Source of the DNA: Hornefia butyriciproducens
GTDB lineage: Bacteria > Bacillota > Clostridia > Peptostreptococcales > Anaerovoracaceae
DNA: 64,000 nucleotides
Assembly (NCBI RefSeq): GCF_009695915.1
Contig: NZ_VUMZ01000001.1
Span: 434,001-498,000 of the forward strand
Reading direction: 5' to 3'
The position numbers were made by a program, and so were the translations under genes. Positions within the stretch are counted from its first letter, which is position 1. The number at the start of each line of letters is the position of its first letter. Positions 34,251-43,280 of the stretch are shown piece after piece. The notes under the pieces were generated by a model. It was given only the letters and a program-made list of their open reading frames with translations. It was not told where the DNA came from and did no database searches.

Positions 34251-36380
34251 TCAGGCCTCCTGAACGACCTGCTTTTTCTCTTTTTTGTAAATATCTCTCA
34301 GCCCGCCGGTCGTCTTGCAGATGAGTTTATCAAAGGCCATGAGCATGGACGGCAGGATAAAGATTACGGTCAGCATACTGATAATCGCTCCCCGTGCCAT
34401 CAGTCCGCAGAGGACGCTGATGACGCCGATATCGGAATACAGCGATACACCGAAGGTTGCGGTGAAGAAACCCACCGCACTGGTGATTACGGACGGCATC
34501 GACGTTGAGGAGGCGATCATAACCGCTTCCCGCTTGGCCTTGCCGGCCATCCGCTCCGTCTTGTACCGGGTGGATGTCAGAATCGCATAATCGACCGTTG
34601 AACCGAGCTGAATCGTGCTGATGCAAACCGGAACGATGAACGCAAGTTCCAGGCCGGTAAATCCGGAAATCCCCAGGTTTACGTAAATCGCGAACTCGAT
34701 GACTGCCACCAGAATGAACGGCAGGGTCACGGACCGCAGTACAATGAGGATGATCAGGAACACCGCAGCGATGGATATGATGTTCACCACCCGGAAATCC
34801 TTGGCAGTCAGGTTGATCAGATCCATGGTCGCCGGGCCTTCGCCAATGACCTTGGCGGTGGGATCGTATTTGGCAACCACCTTCTTCAGTGTCTTGATCT
34901 GCGTATTGCACGCATCAGTCGAGACTTTATAATTGGAGTTGACCATGATCAGCTGATGCCCCTTGGCAATCATCGCGTCGGTAATCTCGTTGGGCAGTAT
35001 TTCCTTAGGAATAGCAGTTCCTGTGAAGGCGTCCAGTCCCAGTACGTTTTCAACACCCTTGACATTCTCCATATCCTTGCTCATCGCATAGCCCTTCTTG
35101 GATGAGAGATTTGCATCCGCGATAACCATGTGCGTCGTGCCGATGTGGAAATCCTCCTCCAGCTTGTCGTTCGCCTTCAAGAATGGAGCCTGTTCTTCCG
35201 AAAGACCCTGGCTTCCGTTCAGGATCTTGGCAAAATCATAGACTGTATTGTCATGATTGTAACCGTAAATCGCCGGGAACAGCAATACACAGAAAATCAG
35301 GATATATACGCCGTAACGGGCGGTGAGCCCGTGGGCCAGTTTCTCTGTGTTCGGGATCAGTCCGCGGTGTCTCGTCTTTTTCAGAAGCTTGTTGAAGAGC
35401 ATCATCAGAGACGGCAGAACCGTAACGCTGGCCAAAACGCCGAAAACAACGCCCTTCGCCATTACGATTCCCAGATCACGGCCCATCGTATATGTCATGA
35501 AACACAGTGCCAGGAAACCGGCGATGGTGGTGATGGAACTTCCGGCCACCGAAACCAGCGTATCGTCGATGGCGTTGGCCATAGCCTTCAGATCCTCTTC
35601 TCCTTTGTCCAACCGCTCTTCATAGCTGTGCCAGAGGAAGATGGAATAGTCCATTGTAACGCCCAGCTGCAGCACCGCCGCGATAGCTTTTGTTACATAG
35701 GATATCTCCCCCATGAAAATGTTCGACCCGAGGTTGTACATGATTGCCATGCCGATGCTTGCCAGAAACAAGAATGGCGCAAGGTAGGAATCCAGCAGAA
35801 GCATCATCGCGATCAGCGAAAGGATTACTGCGATAAACACATATTTGGCTTCCTCCTGCTCACACAGAGCCTTCAGATCCTGCACGCAGGCACTCATGCC
35901 GGACACATAGCACTGCTTGGTACTGACCTTCCGGATCTCCTTGATGGCGTTCAGCGAGCCTTCATCCGAGGTGGAGCGGTTAAAGAACACTACGATCATC
36001 GAGGCGTTCTCGTTGTCAAAGTCCTCTCTTACCTTCTCTGGATACATGCTGCGGGGTACCGACGGATCGATGACGTCCTGCAGATTGACCACTGAATCCA
36101 CGTGCTTGATTGTCTTATACTTTTTCGCCATACGGCTCACATCGCTCTTGCTCATGTTTTCCGTAACGACGATGGTGAAGCCTCCTTTATGAAAGTCCTT
36201 CAACAGAAGATCCTGTCCCTTCATGGTTTCCATGGTATCCGGCAGGTATGTCAGCATATCGTAATTGATATGCGTGTTGAGATACCCGAACACCGATGGA
36301 ATCAGGAGCAACAGGCTCACCACCAGGATCACCATCCTGTACTTTACCACTTTCTTGCCAAATCCACGTCCGAATTTCAT
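34251..36380 (-). CDS. MMPL/RND-family exporter
   Basis: The protein of about 709 residues has twelve predicted helices in two halves. Each half has a large outside loop and a sterol-sensing-like core (VLQLGVTMDYSIFLWHSYEERL near residue 265, QLGSTVDYAILTSTRYKTERM near 610). The proton-relay pairs TMDY/TVDY are conserved, as in MmpL proteins. The ATG at 36,380 is chosen because GGAGG is 6 bases upstream; the longer frame lacks one. A promoter TTGACT, 17 bases, TAATGT carries a TetR-type site. A weak 5-bp stem (AACCCGCCGGGTT) lies in the gap to the next gene. Likely substrates are lipids or drugs. Confidence 0.88.
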   Translation of the reverse strand: MKFGRGFGKKVVKYRMVILVVSLLLLIPSVFGYLNTHINYDMLTYLPDTMETMKGQDLLLKDFHKGGFTIVVTENMSKSDVSRMAKKYKTIKHVDSVVNLQDVIDPSVPRSMYPEKVREDFDNENASMIVVFFNRSTSDEGSLNAIKEIRKVSTKQCYVSGMSACVQDLKALCEQEEAKYVFIAVILSLIAMMLLLDSYLAPFLFLASIGMAIMYNLGSNIFMGEISYVTKAIAAVLQLGVTMDYSIFLWHSYEERLDKGEEDLKAMANAIDDTLVSVAGSSITTIAGFLALCFMTYTMGRDLGIVMAKGVVFGVLASVTVLPSLMMLFNKLLKKTRHRGLIPNTEKLAHGLTARYGVYILIFCVLLFPAIYGYNHDNTVYDFAKILNGSQGLSEEQAPFLKANDKLEEDFHIGTTHMVIADANLSSKKGYAMSKDMENVKGVENVLGLDAFTGTAIPKEILPNEITDAMIAKGHQLIMVNSNYKVSTDACNTQIKTLKKVVAKYDPTAKVIGEGPATMDLINLTAKDFRVVNIISIAAVFLIILIVLRSVTLPFILVAVIEFAIYVNLGISGFTGLELAFIVPVCISTIQLGSTVDYAILTSTRYKTERMAGKAKREAVMIASSTSMPSVITSAVGFFTATFGVSLYSDIGVISVLCGLMARGAIISMLTVIFILPSMLMAFDKLICKTTGGLRDIYKKEKKQVVQEA

Positions 36381-36429
36381 TCTGTCCTCCAAATAATACT
36401 GCAAGGTTTTCTCCTTGATTTCACAGACC

Positions 36430-36462
36430 ACATTACCACATTATTGACCGTCAGTCAATAAT
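36430..36462 (-). promoter_or_regulatory. MMPL promoter with TetR operator
   Basis: Minus strand: -35 TTGACT (36,453-36,458), 17 bases, -10 TAATGT (36,430-36,435). ATTATTGAC-N5-GTCAATAAT (36,440-36,462) is a perfect 9-bp repeat over the -35; core TTGAC-N5-GTCAA. Confidence 0.75.
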
Positions 36463-36555
36463 TATCCGTATTCTTTTTTTATACAATATCACGAATCTGT
36501 CGTAACGCTGTGTTCCCAGCGCATATAGGCATTACTTAAGTTTACCGTGATTAAC

Positions 36556-36584
36556 TTGACCAAAAGTCAATTCAATGCTACTAT
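36556..36584 (+). promoter_or_regulatory. TetR gene promoter with matching operator
   Basis: Plus strand: -35 TTGACC (36,556-36,561), 17 bases, -10 TACTAT (36,579-36,584). TTGAC-N5-GTCAA (36,556-36,570) repeats the core of the site at 36,444-36,458. The leader to the TetR start would be about 170 bases; it holds a TCGGGA/TCCCGA hairpin near 36,626-36,650. Confidence 0.7.
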
Positions 36585-36764
36585 TGTATTAAGTAAAGGT
36601 AGCGGATTACGAAAAATGCACCGTGTCGGGACGAACGCATCGTATCCCGATGGAAAGACCGACAGACTGCGTCGAACAGTATACAGTCGGCGGATTCCGT
36701 CAAAACATGCTGCGCTGCGGCTAACGACCGCCTCGTTCGCATAAGGAGAGAAAAGAGAAAAAAG

Positions 36765-37373
36765 ATGGGTAGAGTTGAAGAAAAAAAGCAGCAGAAAAAA
36801 AAGGCGCTGATGAACAGTGCCTATGATCTGTTTACCACGGTGGGTTTTCATAAGACTACCATCATGGCCATTGCTCTCCGAGCCGGAGTTGCAAAAGGGA
36901 CCTTCTATCTGTGGTTCAAAGACAAGGAGGATATACGCAACGCTCTGATCATCGAGAAATCCTCGGAGCTTCTAACTGCCGCGCTTGCAGAACTGGAGCA
37001 TGCACCTCGGGAGATGTCCCCCCTTGACAAATTGATTTACATCGTGGATTATGTGATCACATGTCTGTCACGGGACATCGCTCTGCTGCGTTTCATCGCC
37101 AAGAACCTGTCCTGGGGACTCTTCACCCGTTCGAACCTTTATCAGCCGACGGGCGAGAACAGCGCGCCACTGAGTTTCCGGGACTTCATACGGCAGCTGC
37201 TGGAGGAGGATAATGTACAGCCCACCCGAGAGATGGAACTCGCCATTTTCACCACCATAGAACTAGTCGGCTCCACCTGCTACAGCGTGATCCTCAACGG
37301 TGAGCCCGTAACGCTCAGTGAATACAAGCCCTATCTTTTCCGCTGCATCCGCAGGCTTTTCGATCCGGAATAG
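36765..37373 (+). CDS. TetR-family regulator of the MMPL exporter
   Basis: The 202-residue protein has an N-terminal TetR helix-turn-helix: KKALMNSAYDLFTTVGFHKTTIMAIALRAGVAKGTFYLWFKDKEDI written in part, residues 12-57. A ligand-binding helical domain follows (LLRFIAKNLSWGLF, FIRQLLEEDN). It is divergent from the MMPL operon, and both promoters carry the same TTGAC-N5-GTCAA site, so it very likely represses both. A run of GAGA and As precedes the ATG; AAGGAG is rather far (16 bases), so expression may be low. Confidence 0.9.
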   Translation: MGRVEEKKQQKKKALMNSAYDLFTTVGFHKTTIMAIALRAGVAKGTFYLWFKDKEDIRNALIIEKSSELLTAALAELEHAPREMSPLDKLIYIVDYVITCLSRDIALLRFIAKNLSWGLFTRSNLYQPTGENSAPLSFRDFIRQLLEEDNVQPTREMELAIFTTIELVGSTCYSVILNGEPVTLSEYKPYLFRCIRRLFDPE

Positions 37374-37375
37374 CG

Positions 37376-37470
37376 TCGGACACAAAGTCCGAACCGACCG
37401 TCGTCGGCCGTGCGCGGTACGAACACAAGGCGACCGTCGCCGGCGTGTGCTGTGCGAGTACGGCCACAGG
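37376..37470. repeat. Imperfect direct repeat after the TetR gene
   Basis: CGACCGTCGTCGGCCGTGCG and CGACCGTCGCCGGCGTGTGC, each followed by a similar GT(A/G)CGA segment, are two about 32-base imperfect repeats between tetR and whiA. Part can fold (GGCGAC/GTCGCC), perhaps as a terminator. Confidence 0.4.
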
Positions 37471-37493
37471 AACCGCTGAACCGGCACATCGAC

Positions 37494-38435
37494 CTACAGC
37501 TTTGCGGCGAAATCGAGAATCCTCTTCATCCGGTTGTTCACGCCGGATTTTTTCAGTGGCGGACTCATCATTTCTCCCAGCTGAGTCAGACTCGCCTCCG
37601 GATTATACTGCCGCAGAAGCGCCAGTTCCCGCAGTTTGGGCGGCAGCGCATCCAAGCCACCGGTTTTTTCAATTCGCCGGATCGCTTCCATCTGTCGCTG
37701 AGAGGCGTCCAGCGTCCGGTCTGTATTGGCTGTGTCGCAGTTCGTCATCCGTACCGCCTGATTCACCAGTTCTTTTTTTATCTTCACATCCTCATATTCC
37801 AGAACTTTGGAATGAGCGCCCATAATCGCAAGCGTATCACTGATGTACTGCGAGTTTTTCATGTAGACCACATACCGGTCCTTTCTCTGCGTGATTTTAG
37901 CGGACAGATCGTCAAAAGTATTAATCAGCCGCCGCAGATCCCTGGCGAGATTTTCACTGCCGCAGACAAACTCCAGATGATAGCCTTTCTCCGGAGAATT
38001 CACGCTTCCGGTTCCCAGAAAGATCCCCCTCAGATACGCCTTCCGGCAGCATCGGGTCTTCACAATTCCGTCGTAGATTCCGTCACTGATATAGTTATTC
38101 CCTTCACGGACCAGCAGGATTCCGGTCTCGCGGAGGATCGATTCGCTGCGCATCTCAGGATCAATCGTCAGAATATAGGTGTGTCCCTTTTTCAGCGCCG
38201 AAGCTTCTCCGATCAGCAGTTCCGCTTCAATGCGGAAATATTCCTGAAGCATTTTTTTGTAGTGCCGGGCTACCGCCGGACTGTCGGTGGTGACAACGAT
38301 CTGAAATTTTCCGCCGCCCACCAGCCGGATACTGCCGGACACGCGGAGAAATCCCGCGATTTCCGCCAACTGGCAGCACTTGCGCTCCGGTTCTATACGC
38401 GCCAGCTCATTCTTTGTCTCCGATGAAAACGACAT
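37494..38435 (-). CDS. whiA: WhiA, DNA-binding cell division/sporulation regulator
   Basis: The 313-residue protein has the two-part WhiA design: an N-terminal homing-endonuclease-like domain (SFSSETKNELARIEPERKCCQLAE, GFLRVSGSIRLVGGGKFQIVV, CCRKAYLRGIFLGTGSVNSPEK) and a C-terminal helix-turn-helix (PPKLRELALLRQYNPEASLTQLGEMM, KKSGVNNRMKRILDFA). The catalytic residues of endonucleases are absent, as expected. It is normally encoded behind rapZ and yvcK; here kce lies between. AGGAG precedes the ATG, right after the kce terminator. Confidence 0.96.
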   Translation of the reverse strand: MSFSSETKNELARIEPERKCCQLAEIAGFLRVSGSIRLVGGGKFQIVVTTDSPAVARHYKKMLQEYFRIEAELLIGEASALKKGHTYILTIDPEMRSESILRETGILLVREGNNYISDGIYDGIVKTRCCRKAYLRGIFLGTGSVNSPEKGYHLEFVCGSENLARDLRRLINTFDDLSAKITQRKDRYVVYMKNSQYISDTLAIMGAHSKVLEYEDVKIKKELVNQAVRMTNCDTANTDRTLDASQRQMEAIRRIEKTGGLDALPPKLRELALLRQYNPEASLTQLGEMMSPPLKKSGVNNRMKRILDFAAKL

Positions 38436-38449
38436 TTCCTGCTCTCCTA

Positions 38450-38478
38450 AAAAAATCGGGCAGCCGAACCGGCTGCCC
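38450..38478 (-). terminator. Terminator between kce and whiA
   Basis: GGGCAGCC (38,458-38,465) and GGCTGCCC (38,471-38,478) form a perfect stem; the minus strand continues GATTTTTTTAGG. The T-run abuts the whiA ribosome site, so whiA needs read-through or a promoter inside kce. Confidence 0.85.
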
Positions 38479-38493
38479 TCGTATCTGCTATGA

Positions 38494-39324
38494 TTATTTC
38501 AGCGGCGGCAGGCTCAGGATCTCCCTTGCCTCTGCCGGCGTCGCGATGGGTCTTCCCAGAAGTTTCGCGATCTCCACAGCCTTGGCGACCATCTCGCCGT
38601 TGCTCTTGGCCAGAACGCCCTTCTCCAGGTACAGATTGTCCTCGAAGCCGACTCTGACGTGTCCGCCCATGGCGATGGTTCCCGCCGCAATATCCCACGC
38701 GGTCTTGCCGATTCCGGTCGCAGTCCAGGTGGATCCTGCCGGAATGGCATTCTTCATGATCACCAGATCCTCGATGGTCGCATTCATCTGCACGCCCAGC
38801 ACGAAGTCCCAGTGCAGCGGGTGAACCAGAAGCCCCTTGCGGTCCGCAACCTTCATCGCCAGGTCGATCATGCCCTTGTCGAATACTTCCAGCTCCGGCT
38901 TGATCCCTCTCTCCTTCAGGATCTTCGCGAAGTTTTCAATCGTAGTATTGGTGTTGACAAAGATGTCGTCTCCGCCGAAGTTGCAGGTGCCGCAGTCCAG
39001 CGTCGCCATCTCGGGCGTCGGCGTGATCTCTGTGGATTCCAGTCTCTCCAGATCGGTCATACCTACCGCTCCGCCGGTAGACGGCTGAATGATGGCGTCC
39101 GGGCATTCCTTGCGGATCGCGTCTACACAGACCTGAAAACGTTCCTTGCTCTGGGTCGGAGTTCCGTCATCCTCTCTGACGTGAAGATGAATCAGCGCAG
39201 CGCCGGCATCATAAGCCGACTTGGCTTCTCTGACAACTTCCTCCACTGTATAAGGTACGTTCGGATTCTGTTCCTTCGTAACTTCCGCGCCGCAGATGCA
39301 GGCACTGATGATTAACTTTTCCAT
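38494..39324 (-). CDS. kce: 3-keto-5-aminohexanoate cleavage enzyme (BKACE family)
   Basis: The 276-residue protein matches the Kce/BKACE family in length and motifs. The catalytic set known from Kce is at the same places: Glu14 (CICGAE), His46 and His48 (LIHLHVRE), and a glutamate at 228 (VRVGFEDN). Kce condenses 3-keto-5-aminohexanoate with acetyl-CoA to give 3-aminobutyryl-CoA and acetoacetate in lysine fermentation; other BKACE proteins use different keto acids, so the substrate is an inference. It sits alone between rapZ and whiA, where yvcK/glmR is expected. It has its own strong terminator. Confidence 0.85.
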   Translation of the reverse strand: MEKLIISACICGAEVTKEQNPNVPYTVEEVVREAKSAYDAGAALIHLHVREDDGTPTQSKERFQVCVDAIRKECPDAIIQPSTGGAVGMTDLERLESTEITPTPEMATLDCGTCNFGGDDIFVNTNTTIENFAKILKERGIKPELEVFDKGMIDLAMKVADRKGLLVHPLHWDFVLGVQMNATIEDLVIMKNAIPAGSTWTATGIGKTAWDIAAGTIAMGGHVRVGFEDNLYLEKGVLAKSNGEMVAKAVEIAKLLGRPIATPAEAREILSLPPLK

Positions 39325-39389
39325 AACTGATTACTCCTTTAACAATAAAATATGATTTGGTTGATTGGTTCTACACACATATTCTATCA

Positions 39390-40262
39390 CTAAAGCTCCC
39401 GGTGTTCAAGTGTAACACGATAACCTTCCTCACGGAAGATTCTCGCCATCTCGTTGGCGAGGGTCACCGAGCGATGCTGCCCTCCGGTGCACCCGAAGGC
39501 GATATTCAGATGATTCTTTCCCTCCTTTACATAACAGGGAACGATGGTATCGATCATCACGGTGAGCTGCTCGATGAATTTCTGAGCGATATCGTGCCGC
39601 AGCACATACCGCTGGACTTTTTTGTTATTGCCGGTGAGATGTTTCAGGCTCTCCACATAATAGGGATTCGGGATGAACCGCACGTCGAACACCATGTCGG
39701 TCTCCTGGGGAATTCCGTACTTGAAGCCGAAGGAGATCACGTTAATCGCGAAGGTACTGCTGATGTCGCCGTCCGGATTGTAGAGTTTGCTCATTTCCAG
39801 ATTGAACTGCGCAACCTTCAGGTTGGTGGTGTCCAGAACATGATTGGCCCTGGCCCGCAGATCCGCCAGCATACTCCGTTCCTTCTCGATCACTGCCTTG
39901 CTTGTCCTTCCCGTGGACAAAGGATGATTCCTCCGTGTTTCGTTGTACCTGCGGATCAGTGTGGAGTCCGAGGCCTCGATGAACAGAATGCTGAACTCGA
40001 TATCCTCCCGCATCCTGAGATAGTCGATGGTATCATTCAGTCCGCTGAAGAACTCGTCGCTGCGGATATCCACAACAAAGGCCGCCTTCGTCATCCGGAT
40101 CGTCCGGAACATGGCGAGATCCAGGAAGCTTTTGATCAGCGCCGGAGGCATATTGTCGATACAGTAGTAGCCGTGATCTTCAAACCAGTCTGCAGCGTGA
40201 GTCTTCCCTGCGCCGGAAAGTCCGGATATAATGACTACTTTCATTTTTTCTTCTTTACTCAT
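39390..40262 (-). CDS. rapZ: RapZ nucleotide-binding RNase adapter
   Basis: The 290-residue protein has Walker A GLSGAGKT at about residues 14-21, FVVDIRSDEFF and FIEASDSTLIRRYNETRRNHPL in the kinase-like half, and the C-terminal IAFGCTGGQHRSVTLANEMA, the signature of the RapZ/YvcJ family. In Gram-positive bacteria YvcJ affects competence and glucosamine metabolism. It starts 3 bases after the PHP gene stop and is part of the murB-PHP-rapZ run. The usual next gene, yvcK, is absent. Confidence 0.96.
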   Translation of the reverse strand: MSKEEKMKVVIISGLSGAGKTHAADWFEDHGYYCIDNMPPALIKSFLDLAMFRTIRMTKAAFVVDIRSDEFFSGLNDTIDYLRMREDIEFSILFIEASDSTLIRRYNETRRNHPLSTGRTSKAVIEKERSMLADLRARANHVLDTTNLKVAQFNLEMSKLYNPDGDISSTFAINVISFGFKYGIPQETDMVFDVRFIPNPYYVESLKHLTGNNKKVQRYVLRHDIAQKFIEQLTVMIDTIVPCYVKEGKNHLNIAFGCTGGQHRSVTLANEMARIFREEGYRVTLEHREL

Positions 40263-40265
40263 GAG

Positions 40266-41030
40266 CTATCTCTCCTCTATGTTCACGATCCGTTCCAGCG
40301 GAAGTCCTGCCTCGAAGGCTCTCGCAAGCCCGCCCTCAAAGCTTCCGACCCGGTCCGGCGTATGGGCATCACTGCTGATGACGAATTTCACATCCTCTTT
40401 CATCGCGATCCGGATTTCCTCCACCGTCAGGTGGCTGTGCCAGGTACTGATCTCCATCCAGGTGTCCGTCTCTGCACAGGCTCGCGCCAGTGCGGCCATG
40501 TCTACCCTGCCTTTGTCTCCCGGATGGGTCAGCATCCTCAGATTGTTATTGCGGATCGCTGCGATGTTCATGGCGGTATTGGCCCGCGTAAGCGCCCGTC
40601 GCGTTCCCGGAAGCCGGATTCCGCGGCTGTCCAGCCAGTTCCCCAGCATATGCGCATGAAGTGTGCCGAAATGATATCCCGCGAGAACAAAGTCATACCG
40701 GCCGAATTCCTCCGGCTGCACATCCAGGCAGTTTCCGTAGTTCTGAATCACATTCGCCTCGACACTGAGGAATATGCGGATCTGCGGATATTTCTCCTGC
40801 AGACGCCGGATCTCCTCCCGCATCTCCGGAAGCCTGTTCCGGTCCTCGCCGTAGAACAGATGCCCCGGTCCGTGATCGGAAATCGCAACAGCGTCCAGCC
40901 CCTTCTCCACCGCCGCCCGGACATTTTCCTCCATGGTGCCCTTCCCGTGCGGCCGGAGAGTTCCCGGCGAGTACACAGTATGGGTATGAATATCAAAAGT
41001 CATTCTGTATCTGCTGAAATCAGTCTCCAA
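40266..41030 (-). CDS. PHP-domain phosphoesterase
   Basis: The 254-residue protein has PHP metal-binding motifs: FDIHTHTVYSPGTLRPHG near residue 12, AISDHGPGHLFYG near 50, and FVISSDAHTPDRVGSF near 215, with EANVIQ and HPGD between. It is likely a phosphatase of the YcdX or histidinol-phosphatase type; the substrate is unknown. The start is a TTG with GGAGG 8 bases upstream inside murB; an ATG 9 codons later is the alternative. The genes overlap by 11 bases. Confidence 0.88.
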   Translation of the reverse strand: METDFSRYRMTFDIHTHTVYSPGTLRPHGKGTMEENVRAAVEKGLDAVAISDHGPGHLFYGEDRNRLPEMREEIRRLQEKYPQIRIFLSVEANVIQNYGNCLDVQPEEFGRYDFVLAGYHFGTLHAHMLGNWLDSRGIRLPGTRRALTRANTAMNIAAIRNNNLRMLTHPGDKGRVDMAALARACAETDTWMEISTWHSHLTVEEIRIAMKEDVKFVISSDAHTPDRVGSFEGGLARAFEAGLPLERIVNIEER

Positions 41031-41886
41031 TGATGCGAACCTCCGGTTCCAGTACGACGCCGAACTTATCCCTCACTGTGTTCTGCACCAGGTGCATCAA
41101 ACGGATTATATCATCAGCTGTGGCGTCTCCTTTGTTGATAATGAATCCGCTATGCTGCTCGGAAACCTGTGCTCCGCCCACTGACAGTCCCTTGAGCCCC
41201 GCATCCTGAATCAGTTTTCCGGCGAAGTAGCCCTCCGGACGTTTGAAAAAACTTCCGGCACTTGGATACTGCACCGGCTGCTTCGCATTCCGCCTTCGGG
41301 TAAGCTCGTTCATCTCTGCAGCAATGGCGTCATGATCACCCGGCTTCAGACCCAGGGTCACCGAAAGGATGATGTCCCCGGAAGTCTGGAAAACACTGTG
41401 ACGATAGGACAGTTCCATTTCCTCTGCGGCAACGGTTTCGACCTGTCCCGTCCCGATGCGGAGAATCTGCGCCTCTGTCACTACATCTTTCATCTCTCCG
41501 CCGTAGGCGCCGGCGTCCATGAACAGAGCTCCGCCGATACTTCCCGGAATTCCGCTTGCGAACTCGAATCCGGTCAGATTTGCCGCAAGAGCCGCCTTCG
41601 CTGCTGCAGCAACCGATACATCCGCACCGCAGACCACGGAGACTCCGTGAACGGCGACGGCGCGGAAGTCTCTGCCGAGGCGGATCACGGTTCCTTTGTA
41701 GCCCCTGTCCGTGAACAGCGTGTTCGACCCCTTCCCGAGCATTATACAGGGTTTACCCTCCCTTTTCAGAGACAGAACCGTCTCCGCAAGTTCCTCAGCG
41801 GTATCACAGACCACCATTTCCGCAGCTCTTCCCCCGGCCCGGAACGTTGTATATTCTCTCATGTCAACATCATAAAACTTTCTCAT
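41020..41886 (-). CDS. murB: UDP-N-acetylenolpyruvoylglucosamine reductase
   Basis: The 288-residue enzyme makes UDP-MurNAc for peptidoglycan. It has FAD motifs TTFRAGGRAAEMVV, MLGKGSNTLFTDRGYKGTVI and ASGIPGSIGGALFMDAGAYGGEM (short form), the catalytic serine in YPSAGSFFKRP, and KGDATADDIIRLM at the end. It is a compact type. Its start overlaps the AI-2E-type gene stop by 4 bases (ATGA), an arrangement that couples the two. Confidence 0.96.
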   Translation of the reverse strand: MRKFYDVDMREYTTFRAGGRAAEMVVCDTAEELAETVLSLKREGKPCIMLGKGSNTLFTDRGYKGTVIRLGRDFRAVAVHGVSVVCGADVSVAAAAKAALAANLTGFEFASGIPGSIGGALFMDAGAYGGEMKDVVTEAQILRIGTGQVETVAAEEMELSYRHSVFQTSGDIILSVTLGLKPGDHDAIAAEMNELTRRRNAKQPVQYPSAGSFFKRPEGYFAGKLIQDAGLKGLSVGGAQVSEQHSGFIINKGDATADDIIRLMHLVQNTVRDKFGVVLEPEVRIIGD

Positions 41887-43118
41887 AAAATATCCCTTCG
41901 ATCGATGTCATATTTATTAAATTCCTGATAATCCTTTGTTTCCTCAGCGAGACCCTTACGTCTCAGCCGCTTTTCTGTGTAGATCTTGAAGTAGTGATAT
42001 ATGATGGCGAACACCGGAACGCCCAGAATCATTCCCAGGAACCCGAACAGCCCGCCGCCCAGAATGATGGCAAACATGACCCAGAAACTGGACAGACCCG
42101 TGGTTCCTCCCAGAATTTTCGGTCCCAGAATATTTCCGTCGAACTGCTGCAGCGCGAAGATCATAATCAGAAATTCTCCGGCCTTGATCGGATCAATAAC
42201 GCAGATGATGATAGCCGACGGCACCGCACCAATAAATGGCCCGAAGAACGGAATGATGTTCGTCACTCCCACGATGGTGGAGCACAGCGCAACATAAGGA
42301 AGGCCAAGGATCTTCATCAGCACGAAGCAGATCAGTCCGATAATCAGCGAGTCGATAATCTTTCCGTTGATAAAGCCTCCGAATGTTCTGTTTGTAAAAT
42401 TGCCGAATTCAAAAATCTCTTCCGCTTTATCCCGCCGGAACAGTGCGTAGATGATTTTGCAGATCTCCGCTTTGAATTTCTCTTTGCTGTTCAGAAAGTA
42501 CACTGCAACGATGATTCCAATCAGAATGTTCAGGAAGGTCTTAATCGTCATGTACAATCCCTGAGAAATCATTTCCACATATCCGCCTACATTCGGCATA
42601 ACCCTCTTCTGAATGAATTTCATCAGATATTCAGAAGCATGATTCACCGTATTGGTAAAGGAATCTGACAATGCTTCATACCTGCTCCCCGCCAGCATCT
42701 TCGTTACCCATTGGCTGAAGTCCTGAATTCGGTCGGGCATCACCGTCACCAGTGCCACGATACTCTTCACAATCTGAGGGATCAGAAGCGCCGCCACAGC
42801 TGCGAACACGGCAATCAGAACGGCCAGCGCCGCGGTGGTTCCCATGACCTTCGCGAAGATGAACGCCCGTCTTTTATTCTTGCACCGGTTCTCCAATCTG
42901 TGATATGTTCGTCTGGTGACCAGATTGAATACCGGGCACAAAAGATACGCCATGATGAGGCCGTAAATAAACGGCTTCAGAATATTGACCAGCGTGCCGA
43001 TGGCCGATGAAATGTGAGACATATTCTGCAGTATAAAGTAAAACAGAATGATCGCCACCGCCGTCAGGAACAGCGTCGCCCCAAGCTTCAGATACTTTTC
43101 GTCGAAGCGCTCTTTCAA
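41883..43118 (-). CDS. AI-2E family transporter (UPF0118 type)
   Basis: The protein of about 411 residues has about eight hydrophobic helices. It has the family motif LGLPYVALCSTIVGVTNIIPFFGPFIGAVPSA, written here only in part, at about residue 290, and GFLGMILGVPVFAIIY near the end. This family exports or imports small molecules or ions; only some members move autoinducer-2, so the substrate is open. A TTG at 43,118 with AGAGAGG 7 bases upstream is the likely start; an ATG 12 codons earlier has no site. It is divergent from a metallophosphoesterase. Confidence 0.88.
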   Translation of the reverse strand: MKERFDEKYLKLGATLFLTAVAIILFYFILQNMSHISSAIGTLVNILKPFIYGLIMAYLLCPVFNLVTRRTYHRLENRCKNKRRAFIFAKVMGTTAALAVLIAVFAAVAALLIPQIVKSIVALVTVMPDRIQDFSQWVTKMLAGSRYEALSDSFTNTVNHASEYLMKFIQKRVMPNVGGYVEMISQGLYMTIKTFLNILIGIIVAVYFLNSKEKFKAEICKIIYALFRRDKAEEIFEFGNFTNRTFGGFINGKIIDSLIIGLICFVLMKILGLPYVALCSTIVGVTNIIPFFGPFIGAVPSAIIICVIDPIKAGEFLIMIFALQQFDGNILGPKILGGTTGLSSFWVMFAIILGGGLFGFLGMILGVPVFAIIYHYFKIYTEKRLRRKGLAEETKDYQEFNKYDIDRRDIL

Positions 43119-43236
43119 TTTGCTACCTCTCTTCAAAAATATTATGGTATTCACGGTTATTCTACCACAAAAAAATACTCTTTACCACAGCGGTTCCGGC
43201 CCCGCTGTGACTTTTTACATGCCCAGCTATGACTTT

Positions 43237-43258
43237 TTGCTTTTTTGTGATACAATGA
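43237..43258 (+). promoter_or_regulatory. Probable promoter of the metallophosphoesterase gene
   Basis: The plus strand reads TTTTTTGTGATACAATGAG, an extended -10 (TGATACAAT) about 25 bases before the ATG at 43,281. AAAAGGAG follows as the ribosome site. Confidence 0.55.
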
Positions 43259-43280
43259 GAAACCGGAAAAGGAGCAGACT

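Noticed and set aside
36616-36744. A 43-codon frame in the TetR leader as a leader peptide
   Set aside because: There is no ribosome site and the composition is not like an attenuator peptide. Reported only as part of the leader.
39357-41033. A plus-strand open frame of over 550 codons
   Set aside because: It runs opposite rapZ and the PHP gene, which both have clear conserved motifs. It is a GC-driven shadow.
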